A DNA stretch of 64,000 nucleotides, from positions 2,976,001 through 3,040,000 of the forward strand of contig NZ_JAHVJR010000001.1 of assembly GCF_019801175.1 (NCBI RefSeq), read 5' to 3'. A model generated the notes under the pieces. The model made no database searches. It was not told the DNA's origin and was given only the letters and a program-made list of their open reading frames with translations. The stretch is from Vannielia litorea (GTDB taxonomy: Bacteria; Pseudomonadota; Alphaproteobacteria; Rhodobacterales; Rhodobacteraceae). How positions within the stretch are numbered: the first letter of the stretch is position 1; every line of letters begins with the position of its first letter. Positions 17,527-25,461 of this stretch are shown piece by piece. Position numbers and translations under genes: made by a program.

Positions 17527-17617
17527 GTTAACACGTCGCCGTCATGCACATCTGCATATGCATAGGATGTGCATGGGATGTGCATCAGTTGTGCATCAAC
17601 AAAATATAGCGTTAACG
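17527..17617 (-). repeat. Conserved non-coding element with ATGCAC iterations, copy 1
   Basis: Bounded by two GTTAAC sites (17527-17532 and 17611-17616). It holds several ATGCAC/GTGCAT units about 10-11 bases apart. Its 41-base core (17554-17594) matches the core of copy 2 (41540-41580) with only a few differences, all pyrimidine or purine transitions. In both places the element lies on the coding-strand orientation about 40-60 bases after a stop codon, here that of the D-2-hydroxyacid dehydrogenase. Function unknown. Confidence 0.6.
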
Positions 17618-17655
17618 CCCATCCGGCCCCGCCGCACAGGCATTAACGCAAAGCC

Positions 17656-18594
17656 TCAGTTGACCGGCGTCAGCAGGTCGTTTCCGGCCAGAAAGGCGCT
17701 GATGTTGTCGCGCTGAAGCTTCGCCATCGCCGCCCGCGTCTCCACCGTGCCCGAGCCCTGGTGCGGCTGGATCACCACGTTGTCGAACTCGTAGAACCGC
17801 GCGTCGATCTTCGGCTCGTTCACGAACACATCCAGCCCCGCGCCATAGATCCCGCCGCTCTTCAGCGCGGCGATCAGAGCCTCTTCGTCCACCGTCGAGC
17901 CGCGCGAGATGTTCACCAGGATGCCGCGCGGGCCCAGCGCCTCAAGCACCTCTTTCGAAACGATATTTTCGGTCGCTTTGCCACCCACCGTGGCCACGAT
18001 CAGGTAATCGACAGCGGCGGCCAGCGCCTCGGGGCTGTCATGATAGGTCCAGCCCGGCGTCTCCTTCTCGGAGCGGCTCCAGTAGTGCAGATCCATCTTG
18101 AACGGCACCAGCCGCTCGGCAATCTCGCGCCCGATCCGGCCAAGGCCAAGGATGCCCGCGCGGCCCCCGCTGACCTTGCGGTTCAGCCGATATTCACCCT
18201 TTTCGGCCCATGATCCGGAGCGCGCCCACTGGCTCGCATGTTCCATCTCCCGGCCGCACATCAGCAGCATCGCCACGGCAAGGTCAGCCACGTCATCGTT
18301 GAGCACGTCAGGGGTGTTGGTCACGCGAATATCGCGCTCCGAGGCGGCCGCCACGTTAATGGAGTCGTAACCAACCCCGAAGTTGGCGATGACCCCAAGG
18401 TTCGGCAGCAGGTCCATCGCCTCGGCGCCAAACGGCTTGTGCCCCTTGAAGCCCGCAGCGGTGATGCCCGCCCGCGTGGCTTCGTCGAGGCTGCCGATCT
18501 CGGTGGTTTCGGCCAGAAAAACCGGGTCGAACGTCTCTTTCAGCTTGGCCAGATCGGCCTCGCTGTAGTTCCCGATTGCGATCACCTTGCTCAT
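17656..18594 (-). CDS. D-2-hydroxyacid dehydrogenase, glyoxylate/hydroxypyruvate reductase-like
   Basis: A 312-residue NAD(P)-dependent D-isomer-specific dehydrogenase. The cofactor motif is GLGRIGREIAERL (about 151-163). The active-site Arg falls in VNISRGSTVDEEAL, the Glu in DVFVNEPKID and the His in VIQPHQGSGT. GhrB-type enzymes reduce glyoxylate or hydroxypyruvate and sometimes 2-keto sugar acids. In this location it may process glyoxylate or hydroxypyruvate from the apionate/tetronate branches. It has its own operator-containing promoter, although it follows the apnO-like gene on the same strand. Confidence 0.85.
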   Translation of the reverse strand: MSKVIAIGNYSEADLAKLKETFDPVFLAETTEIGSLDEATRAGITAAGFKGHKPFGAEAMDLLPNLGVIANFGVGYDSINVAAASERDIRVTNTPDVLNDDVADLAVAMLLMCGREMEHASQWARSGSWAEKGEYRLNRKVSGGRAGILGLGRIGREIAERLVPFKMDLHYWSRSEKETPGWTYHDSPEALAAAVDYLIVATVGGKATENIVSKEVLEALGPRGILVNISRGSTVDEEALIAALKSGGIYGAGLDVFVNEPKIDARFYEFDNVVIQPHQGSGTVETRAAMAKLQRDNISAFLAGNDLLTPVN

Positions 18595-18620
18595 GGCCTG
18601 TTCCTCCCCGGCGGCGCGTC

Positions 18621-18636
18621 AAATGGTATACCATTC
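18621..18636. promoter_or_regulatory. Operator palindrome AAATGGTATACCATTC
   Basis: Matches 15 of 16 bases of the perfect palindrome in the idnD promoter region. It lies 27 bases upstream of the D-2-hydroxyacid dehydrogenase start, in the 74-bp gap after the apnO-like gene. Likely the same GntR regulator binds both. Confidence 0.7.
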
Positions 18637-18668
18637 CCTCCCACCGCACCGCCGGGGAGTCAAGCCGC

Positions 18669-19511
18669 TCAGCCTTCGCAGATCTCCTGCACCGACTTTT
18701 TCACCGCCTCCAGCGAGAAGACCTGATCCAGCCAGTCTTCCTTGAAGATCACGCTCTTGGCCTTGTCGATCGCCATCAGGGCGCCATCGCTGAACTTGCC
18801 CTCCGGGAAGATGCCAAAGGCAATCGCCAGCTCGATCTTCAGATGCCCCAGCACGAAGTCATGCGCCGCCGCCTCCGGCACCCCCATGCTCACCGCCCGG
18901 TCGGTCGCATCGCGCAACGCAAGGCTCATCGTGGCCGCCACCGTCTCGCTCAGCGCAGGCTCCAGCACGGCGATGTTTTCCAGCGTGCAGCGATGGCTCC
19001 GGGCCACCGGCGCATAGATGATCTTCGCGATCTCCTCGCAGAGCGCATAATGCTCCTCCGGCCCCTGAATCAGCGCGCAAACGATCCCCTGCGGCGCCGC
19101 GATCCCGCCGAAGTAATCCGCCTGCGCCTCCTTGGTCTCCTGCACCTCGAGGATATGCGGGTGGCAGGGATGGGTGCAAAAGTAGGTGATGTCATCGCGC
19201 TCCGGCATCTCCCCTGCATAGGGCGCCGCGGCGTCCAGCACGATCACCGCCGCGCCGGGCTTCAGCTTGTCCACGAAGCCATGGGTGATCTTGCCGATCA
19301 GCCGGTCCGGCACCGCCATCAGCACCACATCGGCGTCTGAAATCGCGTTGTCGCCGTCGGTCACGGCCTCCACGCCCACCTCGTCCAGCAGCCGTTTGCG
19401 GCCCACTTCTGACACTTCCACATGGTCAATCTCGAACCGCGTGGGCTTGAGGTTCTGCGCCAGCCGAACGCCCATCTTTCCCCCCGCACCGAGCAAAGCA
19501 ACCTTGGTCAT
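18669..19511 (-). CDS. apnO: D-apionate oxidoisomerase-like dehydrogenase
   Basis: A 280-residue protein with an N-terminal Rossmann fold (LLGAGGKMGVRL) and a C-terminal all-helical 6-phosphogluconate-dehydrogenase-like domain. FCTHPCHPHI and LGHLKIELAIAFG are conspicuous conserved-looking blocks. Directly upstream are a DUF1537 kinase and a RuBisCO-like protein. That trio is the hallmark of the D-apionate pathway described by Carter and colleagues, where ApnO oxidises D-apionate with migration of a hydroxymethyl group to give 3-oxo-isoapionate. The call rests mainly on this context. The ATG has a GAGGAG site and follows the kinase stop by one base. Confidence 0.75.
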   Translation of the reverse strand: MTKVALLGAGGKMGVRLAQNLKPTRFEIDHVEVSEVGRKRLLDEVGVEAVTDGDNAISDADVVLMAVPDRLIGKITHGFVDKLKPGAAVIVLDAAAPYAGEMPERDDITYFCTHPCHPHILEVQETKEAQADYFGGIAAPQGIVCALIQGPEEHYALCEEIAKIIYAPVARSHRCTLENIAVLEPALSETVAATMSLALRDATDRAVSMGVPEAAAHDFVLGHLKIELAIAFGIFPEGKFSDGALMAIDKAKSVIFKEDWLDQVFSLEAVKKSVQEICEG

Positions 19512-19512
19512 C

Positions 19513-20826
19513 TCATTCTCCTCCTGCGGCACCACCGCCGCGTTTGATCCATCCAAAATAATCGTCCGATCCCATCTGCCCGCCCTTCAGCGCCAGCTCG
19601 AGCCCGGCCAAATTCTCATCCTCCGAATGCGCCCTGAGCAGCGCCGCACCGGGGATCGTCGGGGCCAGTGCGGTAAAGGCATAAAGCCCCAGCTCGCGGC
19701 TCGCGTGGCCACTGGTATCCCCGCCCGAGATCACCGCCCGCTTCAGCCCCGTCTGCCGCAGCAGCCGCGCCAGCACCTTGCCCAGCGCCGCGCCGATCCG
19801 CGCATTCGCCTCTTCCATCCCGCCTGCCGGCACCGCCGCCCGCAGCCGCGCCACAGCAGGGTCATCCGGCCCCTTCGCGGTGTAGATCAGCGGGTCCCGC
19901 CCGGCTTCCAGAGCCTTGAGCGCCGTCTCATAGGCCCCCGTAGCCTCGCCCTTCACGGCGGCCACCGCATCCAGCTCGATCCCCTCGAACCCATGCGCCT
20001 CAGCCCATGCAATCTGCGCCGCCGTCACCGGCGAAACCGAGCCGGAGACAGCCAGCATCCGCTCCACCGGCCCGGCGCTCTCGCCCCGGTCCTCCGCAGG
20101 CAGCCATCCCTGCGCGCGCCAATGCTCCACCAGCGCGTATTCCACGCCTTGCGAACCGACGGCAAACACCGGCGACTGGTCCCACATCCGCTGCCCGACC
20201 CGGCCCATATGCGCATCCGTCATCGCATCGAATGACCAGACCTCCGCCTCCGGCGAACCGTCCAAGTCCTCCAGCGACACCAGCCCAAAGCTCTTGCCCG
20301 TCTGCTTCGCCAGATGCCGCGCCACATCGCTCTCATCCATCGGCGTCACCGGATGCCGTGCCATCACCGGGTGCCGGTCGAGCCGGAACACCCCGCCGGG
20401 GCCGGACGCAAACAAATGCCCGAAAGCCTGATAACGCCGCATCTTCGGCGCGGCGAGCAGACAGGGGATGAACGGCCCTTTCACCACCTCCGCCCCAAGG
20501 TCGATTGCCTTGCCGATCGAGCCGATCTCGGGCGATGAGTCCAAGGTCGAGCAAGTTTTGTAATGCACCACCCGCGCACCCGTTCCGGCCAGAAAGCGGA
20601 ACACCCCCGGCAACTCCCGCTCCATCCAGCCGGGCGAATGCGAGCGCGCCGTGGTCGCTACCCCAACCGCCCGCACGCCGGGAAACCGCGCCAGCTGCGC
20701 CTCCGTTGGCACATCCAAGAACAGCACCGCAGGCACCCCCGCGAACTCCAGCACCTCCATGCTGGCCGCCGAGCCGGTGAAGTCATCCCCCACCCAGCCG
20801 ATCAGGGTGCCGCCCGGCAGGCTCAC
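19513..20826 (-). CDS. oiaK: DUF1537 four-carbon/branched acid-sugar kinase, 3-oxo-isoapionate kinase-like
   Basis: A 437-residue kinase of the DUF1537 (four-carbon acid sugar kinase) family. The N-terminal substrate domain begins WVGDDFTGSAASMEVLEFAG. The C-terminal nucleotide domain carries ISGGDTSGHASRELG. It is longer than OtnK in this window and shares only the family motifs with it, so the two have different jobs. Position between RuBisCO-like and ApnO-like genes indicates phosphorylation of 3-oxo-isoapionate at O4. The start is GTG, overlapping the RuBisCO-like gene stop as GTGA; no ATG is available before the DDFTG motif. Confidence 0.75.
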   Translation of the reverse strand: MSLPGGTLIGWVGDDFTGSAASMEVLEFAGVPAVLFLDVPTEAQLARFPGVRAVGVATTARSHSPGWMERELPGVFRFLAGTGARVVHYKTCSTLDSSPEIGSIGKAIDLGAEVVKGPFIPCLLAAPKMRRYQAFGHLFASGPGGVFRLDRHPVMARHPVTPMDESDVARHLAKQTGKSFGLVSLEDLDGSPEAEVWSFDAMTDAHMGRVGQRMWDQSPVFAVGSQGVEYALVEHWRAQGWLPAEDRGESAGPVERMLAVSGSVSPVTAAQIAWAEAHGFEGIELDAVAAVKGEATGAYETALKALEAGRDPLIYTAKGPDDPAVARLRAAVPAGGMEEANARIGAALGKVLARLLRQTGLKRAVISGGDTSGHASRELGLYAFTALAPTIPGAALLRAHSEDENLAGLELALKGGQMGSDDYFGWIKRGGGAAGGE

Positions 20827-22067
20827 CCGAAGGCCTCCAGCGCGCCCTTGAGCGCGGGTCGTGTCGCAGCATAGTCCTCCGCCGCCACACCCGCCTGCGC
20901 CGCCTCCCAAGCCTCCCGCAATGAGGCCACGCCTGCCGCCGGCCCATCCGGGTGCGCCATGATCCCGCCGCCCGCCGCGTGGATGCAATCTGCGTGGCCG
21001 ACGCGGGCATAGGTCTCCGCCGCCTGCACCGCCGTCTGGCCCGAGGAGAACACCGGCATCGCCACGCAGGGCTTGTCCTCCCACATTGGCGTGCCGACCG
21101 AGAGCGCCGAGGCCACCACGCTGTCGTCCGCCTCCGAGAACTTGTTGCGCAGCCCGTTCACGTGCATGTGGTCCGCCCCGGCCAGCCGCCAGAGCTTGCT
21201 CCACGCAGTGTAGTCCCAGCCCAGCATGTCGGCCCGGCTCAGGTAGCCCCAGCCGCAGCGGTGCGCATGGATCGGCAGCTCCGAATGGCGCGAGAAGGCG
21301 AGGAAACCCGCAAAGCCCACCGAGTTCAGCGAAACCATCGCACAGGTCGCCCCAAGCTCCAGCAGCAGGTCATGCCGCCACCGCATCTCGTCCACCTCGC
21401 CCGTCAGGTTGAAGGCAAACATCACCTTCTTGCCGGTCTTCTCGGCATGGTCGTTCAGCACGCGCATCACCGCCCGCGCCCGCGCGTCGAACGGGCAGTT
21501 CGGCCCGTCGCTCTGCAACTCGTCATCCTTGATGAAGTCGATGCCCGCCGCGGCCAGATCACCGGCCAGCGAAGCCGTCTCCTCCGGCCCAAAGCCCACA
21601 GAGGGCTTTACGATGGTGCCGATCAACGGCCCTCTCTCCACGCCGCTCAAACGCCGCGTCCCCTCGATCCCAAACTTCGGCCCCGGATGGGCCGCGCCAA
21701 ACTCCCGCGGCAGCCGGATATCGCGCAGCCGCAGCCCCGAGAATTGCCGCAACTCAAAGAGGTTGCCTGCCACCGTCGCCACGAGGTTGGGGATCGACGC
21801 CCCGATATTCCCCATCGGCCAACTCAACGTCACCTTCGCCCGCGTATACCGCTCCCCCGTGGCCCCACCGCCCAGCGACGGCTCGGCCACCTCGCCCACG
21901 ACCTCCAGCGCCTCCACCCGCGCCGCCGAGCGCTCGCGCAGCTCCGGCGTCTCCCCCGGCACAGAAACAAAGGTGCCGGAACTCTGCTCCCCCGCCATCG
22001 CCTCCGCCGCCTTGGCCGGGTCCACCGGGGTTTCGATCAGGTAGTCCGCTTCGATGCGTTCACTCAT
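20823..22067 (-). CDS. RuBisCO-like protein of the apionate pathway (OiaX decarboxylase or OiaT transcarboxylase/hydrolase)
   Basis: A 414-residue RuBisCO-like protein (form IV type). RuBisCO landmarks are recognisable. The carbamylated-lysine/metal motif is FIKDDE (Lys180, Asp182, Glu183). GTIVKPSVGFG corresponds to the active-site Lys loop, with the second Lys replaced by Ser. HAHRCGWG corresponds to the catalytic His-Arg, FSSGQTA to the loop-7 Ser, and AGGGIMAHPDGPAAG to the phosphate loop. The full metal site suggests an active enzyme on a phosphorylated 3-keto acid, not CO2 fixation. In the apionate pathway two such enzymes are known, OiaX (decarboxylase) and OiaT (giving glycolate and 3-phosphoglycerate); I cannot separate them by eye. 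Confidence 0.8.
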   Translation of the reverse strand: MSERIEADYLIETPVDPAKAAEAMAGEQSSGTFVSVPGETPELRERSAARVEALEVVGEVAEPSLGGGATGERYTRAKVTLSWPMGNIGASIPNLVATVAGNLFELRQFSGLRLRDIRLPREFGAAHPGPKFGIEGTRRLSGVERGPLIGTIVKPSVGFGPEETASLAGDLAAAGIDFIKDDELQSDGPNCPFDARARAVMRVLNDHAEKTGKKVMFAFNLTGEVDEMRWRHDLLLELGATCAMVSLNSVGFAGFLAFSRHSELPIHAHRCGWGYLSRADMLGWDYTAWSKLWRLAGADHMHVNGLRNKFSEADDSVVASALSVGTPMWEDKPCVAMPVFSSGQTAVQAAETYARVGHADCIHAAGGGIMAHPDGPAAGVASLREAWEAAQAGVAAEDYAATRPALKGALEAFG

Positions 22068-22777
22068 TGGAAGTGATCCTGGTGATAGAGTTCATTGGCG
22101 CGCTCGAGGTGGTCTCGCATGGCCTTCGCCGCCGCGCCCTCATCCCCTGCTGCAATCGCATCGAGTATCGCGCGGTGCTCGGTGAGCGTCAGTTGCTCCA
22201 ACCCGCGCTTGCGCACCGCCTCTGCGTGAAAGTCGCGCAACCAATCGAACACGCCGGCAGCGAGGGTCTCGAAAATGGGGTTAGCCGAAATGGCCGCGAT
22301 GCGACGGTGGAACTTTCCGTCGATCTCAAGAAACTTCTCCGGCTCTTCCGCCGAAAGCTCCTGCGCCGCCAGCAGCGCCTCCAGCGAGGCGATGTCCACC
22401 TCTGTCCGGCGGCGTGCGGCGATCCGGGCCATCTCGGCCTCCAGCGCCGCGCGGGCCTCCTTCAGGTGGTCCATCGAGGAGGTATGCGCGAGCAGGTGCC
22501 GCACCCCGGTGCCCAGTTGCCCGATCAGCCCATCGAGCGACGGCTCCGCCACCCTCGGGCGCCCGCCATGCCGGATTTCGATCACGCCGCGATGCTGGAG
22601 CGCCTGCATCGCCTCGCGGATCGCCGGCCGCCCAATCTCATATCGCGCCATCAGCTCCCGCTCGGAAGGCAAGGCATCGCCCGGGCCAAGGCCGTCCTCG
22701 CGGATCAACCGCAGCAGACGATCCTGCACCTCATCGGCCAGCTTCCGGGGTTTTATTTGATCTGGTAAGCTCATCAT
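22064..22777 (-). CDS. GntR-family regulator, FadR/FCD subfamily (regulator 1)
   Basis: A 237-residue repressor-type protein. The winged HTH is at about 8-75 (LADEVQDRLLRLIREDG...LPSERELMARYEIGRPAIREAMQAL). The C-terminal FCD helical ligand domain (about 95-230) holds the metal-type residues Asp and His in EIDGKFHRRIA and His in LTEHRAILDAI plus MRDHLERA. Ligands of this group are commonly sugar acids. It overlaps the RuBisCO-like gene by ATGA, so it is cotranscribed with the apionate genes. The GGTATACC palindromes at 9697 and 18621 are its likely targets. A split palindrome, CTGGTA-N9-TACCAG, covers its own start at 22762-22782. The start is uncertain between two adjacent ATGs and an upstream GTG. 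Confidence 0.85.
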   Translation of the reverse strand: MMSLPDQIKPRKLADEVQDRLLRLIREDGLGPGDALPSERELMARYEIGRPAIREAMQALQHRGVIEIRHGGRPRVAEPSLDGLIGQLGTGVRHLLAHTSSMDHLKEARAALEAEMARIAARRRTEVDIASLEALLAAQELSAEEPEKFLEIDGKFHRRIAAISANPIFETLAAGVFDWLRDFHAEAVRKRGLEQLTLTEHRAILDAIAAGDEGAAAKAMRDHLERANELYHQDHFQ

Positions 22778-22825
22778 ACCAGTTGCTAGCGCAAGCGTCC
22801 GCACCGATCAAGAGCCTTGCTTGGC

Positions 22826-23584
22826 TCAGATGCCTTGCGCCGCCTTCAGCCAGCCCAGCGTCGGCTCCGTCGGCCCGCCGGGCTTGTATTCCGCCCCCAG
22901 CGGGGACTCCCAGCCAAGCGCCTTCAAGTGCCTGTAGATATGCGTGAAATTCACCTCGCCATGATCCGGCGCACCCCGGTCCGGCACCGCCGCGATCTGG
23001 ATATGCCCGATCTTCGGCAAGAGCCGCTCCAACCGGTGGCTGAGGTCCCCTTCCATCAACTGCACATGGTAGCAGTCGAACATGATCTTCAGGTTCTCCG
23101 CCCCCACCTCGGCCAGAATCGCCTCCGCCTGCGCGGTGGTCGAAAGGAAGTATCCCGGCGCGTCATAGTGGTTGATCGGCTCGATCAGAATGGTCTTTCC
23201 CATTCCCGCCGCCTTGCCGCAAGCATAGCCCAGCGCCTCGACAAAGGTGTCATGGTCGCCTCCGAAGCCCGCCATCACATGCACCTTCCCGGTGCCGCTC
23301 GCCTCGGCATAGGCCAGCGCCTCGTCGATGGCATCCCGCGCCTCCGCCTCACGCCCCGGCACCGCCGAAAAGCCCATCTCGCGCTTCGCCGCATCGCCCC
23401 GCGAGGCATTGAGGCCCAGCATCTCCAGCCCGGTCTCGGCCAGCGCATCGGCCACCTCGCCCGCAGGCACCGCATAGGGCCAATGGCACTCCACCGCGTC
23501 GAACCCCGCCGCCTTGGCGGCCCGGATCGCTTGCGGAAGCGGCAACTCGCTCCAGAGGAACCCGAGGTTGGCCGAAAATCTCAT
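22826..23584 (-). CDS. otnI: 2-oxo-tetronate isomerase, hydroxypyruvate isomerase family
   Basis: A 252-residue TIM-barrel isomerase of the hydroxypyruvate isomerase (Hyi) family. It begins with the family's RFSANLGFLWSE block. Metal/active-site Glu and His fall in LIEPINHYDAPGY, in IMFDCYHVQLMEGDL and in HGEVNF. In the tetronate pathway OtnI converts 2-oxo-tetronate to 3-oxo-tetronate. otnC and otnK directly precede it, with ATGA overlaps, which fixes the pathway better than the family does. The ATG was chosen because it overlaps the otnC stop. Confidence 0.85.
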   Translation of the reverse strand: MRFSANLGFLWSELPLPQAIRAAKAAGFDAVECHWPYAVPAGEVADALAETGLEMLGLNASRGDAAKREMGFSAVPGREAEARDAIDEALAYAEASGTGKVHVMAGFGGDHDTFVEALGYACGKAAGMGKTILIEPINHYDAPGYFLSTTAQAEAILAEVGAENLKIMFDCYHVQLMEGDLSHRLERLLPKIGHIQIAAVPDRGAPDHGEVNFTHIYRHLKALGWESPLGAEYKPGGPTEPTLGWLKAAQGI

Positions 23585-24225
23585 GCGTCCCACTCCAGAT
23601 CGAACTTGCTGACCAGCGCCTGAACCTGCCCGTCGTCGAGGCCCCGCGCGCCCATGCCCCGCGTCATCAGCGCCAGCTTGGCCGTGGCTTCCAACTCCTC
23701 GATGGCGTTGCAGGCCGCCTCCACGTCCTTGCCCGCCACCACCGGCCCGTGGTTGGCCAGCATCACCGCCGATCGTTTACCCGCCAGCCCGCGCACCGCC
23801 TCGCCCATCGCCGGATCGCCTGGCAGGAAAAAGGGCAGCAGCTTCACCCGGCCCAACTGCATCACCCCATAGGGGGTGAGCGGCGGCAAAAAGTCGTCCT
23901 CGTCGGCCTCCAGCATCGAGAGCGCAACCGAGTGGCACGAATGCAGGTGCACCACCGCCCCCGCCGTGCCGCGCGTGTCGTAAAACGCCGTGTGCAGCGC
24001 CATTTCCTTGGTTGGCTTGTCGCCGCCCACGTGCTGCCCCGCGCTGTCGAACCGCGCCAGCCGCCCCGGGTCGAGCCGGCCAAAGCTGGTGCCGGTGGGC
24101 GAGACCAGCAGGCCGCCATCCTCGGTGCGGGCCGAGATATTGCCGGTCGAGCCGTGGGTCAGCCCCCGGTCGAAAAGCGATTTTGCCAGCATGCAAAGCT
24201 GTTCGCGCAGGGCCGTCTCGCTCAT
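23581..24225 (-). CDS. otnC: 3-oxo-tetronate 4-phosphate decarboxylase, class II aldolase family
   Basis: A 214-residue class II aldolase/adducin-fold protein. Zinc ligands are the two His of VVHLHSCHSVALS and the His of MLANHGPVVAG. The phosphate-binding TGNISAR and SPTGTSFG loops are present, as is a catalytic Glu in TKEMALH. OtnC cleaves 3-oxo-tetronate 4-phosphate to dihydroxyacetone phosphate and CO2, so the four-carbon acids enter glycolysis here. Sits between otnK and otnI with four-base overlaps on both sides. Confidence 0.85.
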   Translation of the reverse strand: MSETALREQLCMLAKSLFDRGLTHGSTGNISARTEDGGLLVSPTGTSFGRLDPGRLARFDSAGQHVGGDKPTKEMALHTAFYDTRGTAGAVVHLHSCHSVALSMLEADEDDFLPPLTPYGVMQLGRVKLLPFFLPGDPAMGEAVRGLAGKRSAVMLANHGPVVAGKDVEAACNAIEELEATAKLALMTRGMGARGLDDGQVQALVSKFDLEWDA

Positions 24226-25460
24226 GCCAGCATCCCCAGCGCATCGGAAAAGAAGCTCTCGGCCCCGAAGTTGCCCGACTTCAGCGCCAGCGCAATCTCC
24301 TCGCCACCGGAGACGCAGCCGCACCATGGCACGCCCGGCGCAATCTCGCGGCCCACGTCGAGCCGGGTCACGCCCAGCGCCTGCGTGACCGCGCCCGAGG
24401 TCTCGCCGCCCGCCACCACGATCCGCCGCGCGCCCTGGTCGCGCGCCTGCACCGCCAGCGCGGCCAGCGCCTCTTCGACCACTTCGCCAGCGCGGGCTGT
24501 CCCCAATTCGCTCTGCGCCCGGCGCACCGCCTGCGGCTCCGCCGTAGCATAGACGATCGGCGCCTTGCCCATGTCCTGCTTGGCCAGCCAGTTGGAGGCC
24601 GCGCCGTGGCCCTCGGCGGCCAGCACCAGCGGGTCGAGCTTGAAGGCCGGGCCAGCATAGGCCGCCACCTGCGCGCGCGTCATCGCCGAGCAACTGCCCG
24701 AGAGCACCACCGCGCCCGGCCCCACCTGTGGCACCGTGGCTTCACGGGCGCTGTCATCGAGCAGGCCCGCCTCGCGATAGAGCGCCGGCAAGGGCATCGC
24801 CAGCGCCGAACCGCCGGTCATCAGCGCCATGTCGCGGCCCGCGCGGGCTATGATCTCGAGGTCGGCGTCCGCCACCGCATCCACGACCACATGCGCCGGG
24901 GCCTTGGCCAGCGCCTCGGCCAGCGCCTCCGCGCCCCGCGCCACGGTGAGCCTGTCCACCAGCCCCACCTCGCGCGTAACCTGCGGGCCAAGCAGCCGCA
25001 TCAGGTTGCTGTCGCGCATCGGGGTCAGCGGGTGGTCCTTCATCGGGCTCTCCGCCAAGGGCTGCTGCCCGACAAAGAGGTTGCCCATGAACACCGAGCG
25101 CCCGTTCTCGGGGAAGGCCGGGCAATAGACCGTGCGCTCCGCCCCCAGCGCCGCCATCAACGCCTCCGACACCGGGCCGATGTTGCCCTCTGCGGTCGAG
25201 TCGAAGGTGCTGCAATACTTCCAGAAAAACCGCTCCGCCCCGGTGCCCTTCAGCCAGTCGAGCGCGGTCAGCGCCTCCGACACGGCCTCGCTCACCGGCG
25301 CAGTGCGGATCTTCAGGGCGACCACCTCAAAGGGCGCATCGCTCTCGCCGTCCTCCGGCACCCCGATGCGCAGCGAAACCTTCGCCCCGCTCCGCGCCAG
25401 CAGGCCCGCCAGATCGGTGGCACCCGTGAAATCGTCGGCAATCGCCCCGAAAATGGCCAT
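24222..25460 (-). CDS. otnK: 3-oxo-tetronate kinase, DUF1537 family
   Basis: A 412-residue four-carbon acid-sugar kinase. It opens with FGAIADDFTGATDLAGLLARSG and carries the nucleotide-domain glycine motif VAGGETSGAVTQALG plus a VSGGEEIALALKSGNFG block near the end. OtnK phosphorylates 3-oxo-tetronate at O4. The ATG follows the uronate dehydrogenase stop by one base, so the tetronate genes belong to the same transcript as the uronate genes. It is a distant paralogue of the OiaK-like kinase 4 kb downstream. Confidence 0.85.
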   Translation of the reverse strand: MAIFGAIADDFTGATDLAGLLARSGAKVSLRIGVPEDGESDAPFEVVALKIRTAPVSEAVSEALTALDWLKGTGAERFFWKYCSTFDSTAEGNIGPVSEALMAALGAERTVYCPAFPENGRSVFMGNLFVGQQPLAESPMKDHPLTPMRDSNLMRLLGPQVTREVGLVDRLTVARGAEALAEALAKAPAHVVVDAVADADLEIIARAGRDMALMTGGSALAMPLPALYREAGLLDDSAREATVPQVGPGAVVLSGSCSAMTRAQVAAYAGPAFKLDPLVLAAEGHGAASNWLAKQDMGKAPIVYATAEPQAVRRAQSELGTARAGEVVEEALAALAVQARDQGARRIVVAGGETSGAVTQALGVTRLDVGREIAPGVPWCGCVSGGEEIALALKSGNFGAESFFSDALGMLA

Positions 25461-25461
25461 G

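Noticed and set aside
17527..17617. A CRISPR array or plasmid iteron origin at the ATGCAC repeats
   Set aside because: Units are only 6-9 bases with spacers of a few bases, there are no cas genes, and no replication initiator gene is near. The same core occurs 24 kb away after another gene.
20823..22067. A true CO2-fixing RuBisCO large subunit
   Set aside because: The active-site loop lacks one essential lysine, there is no small subunit or phosphoribulokinase, and the neighbours are apionate-pathway genes.
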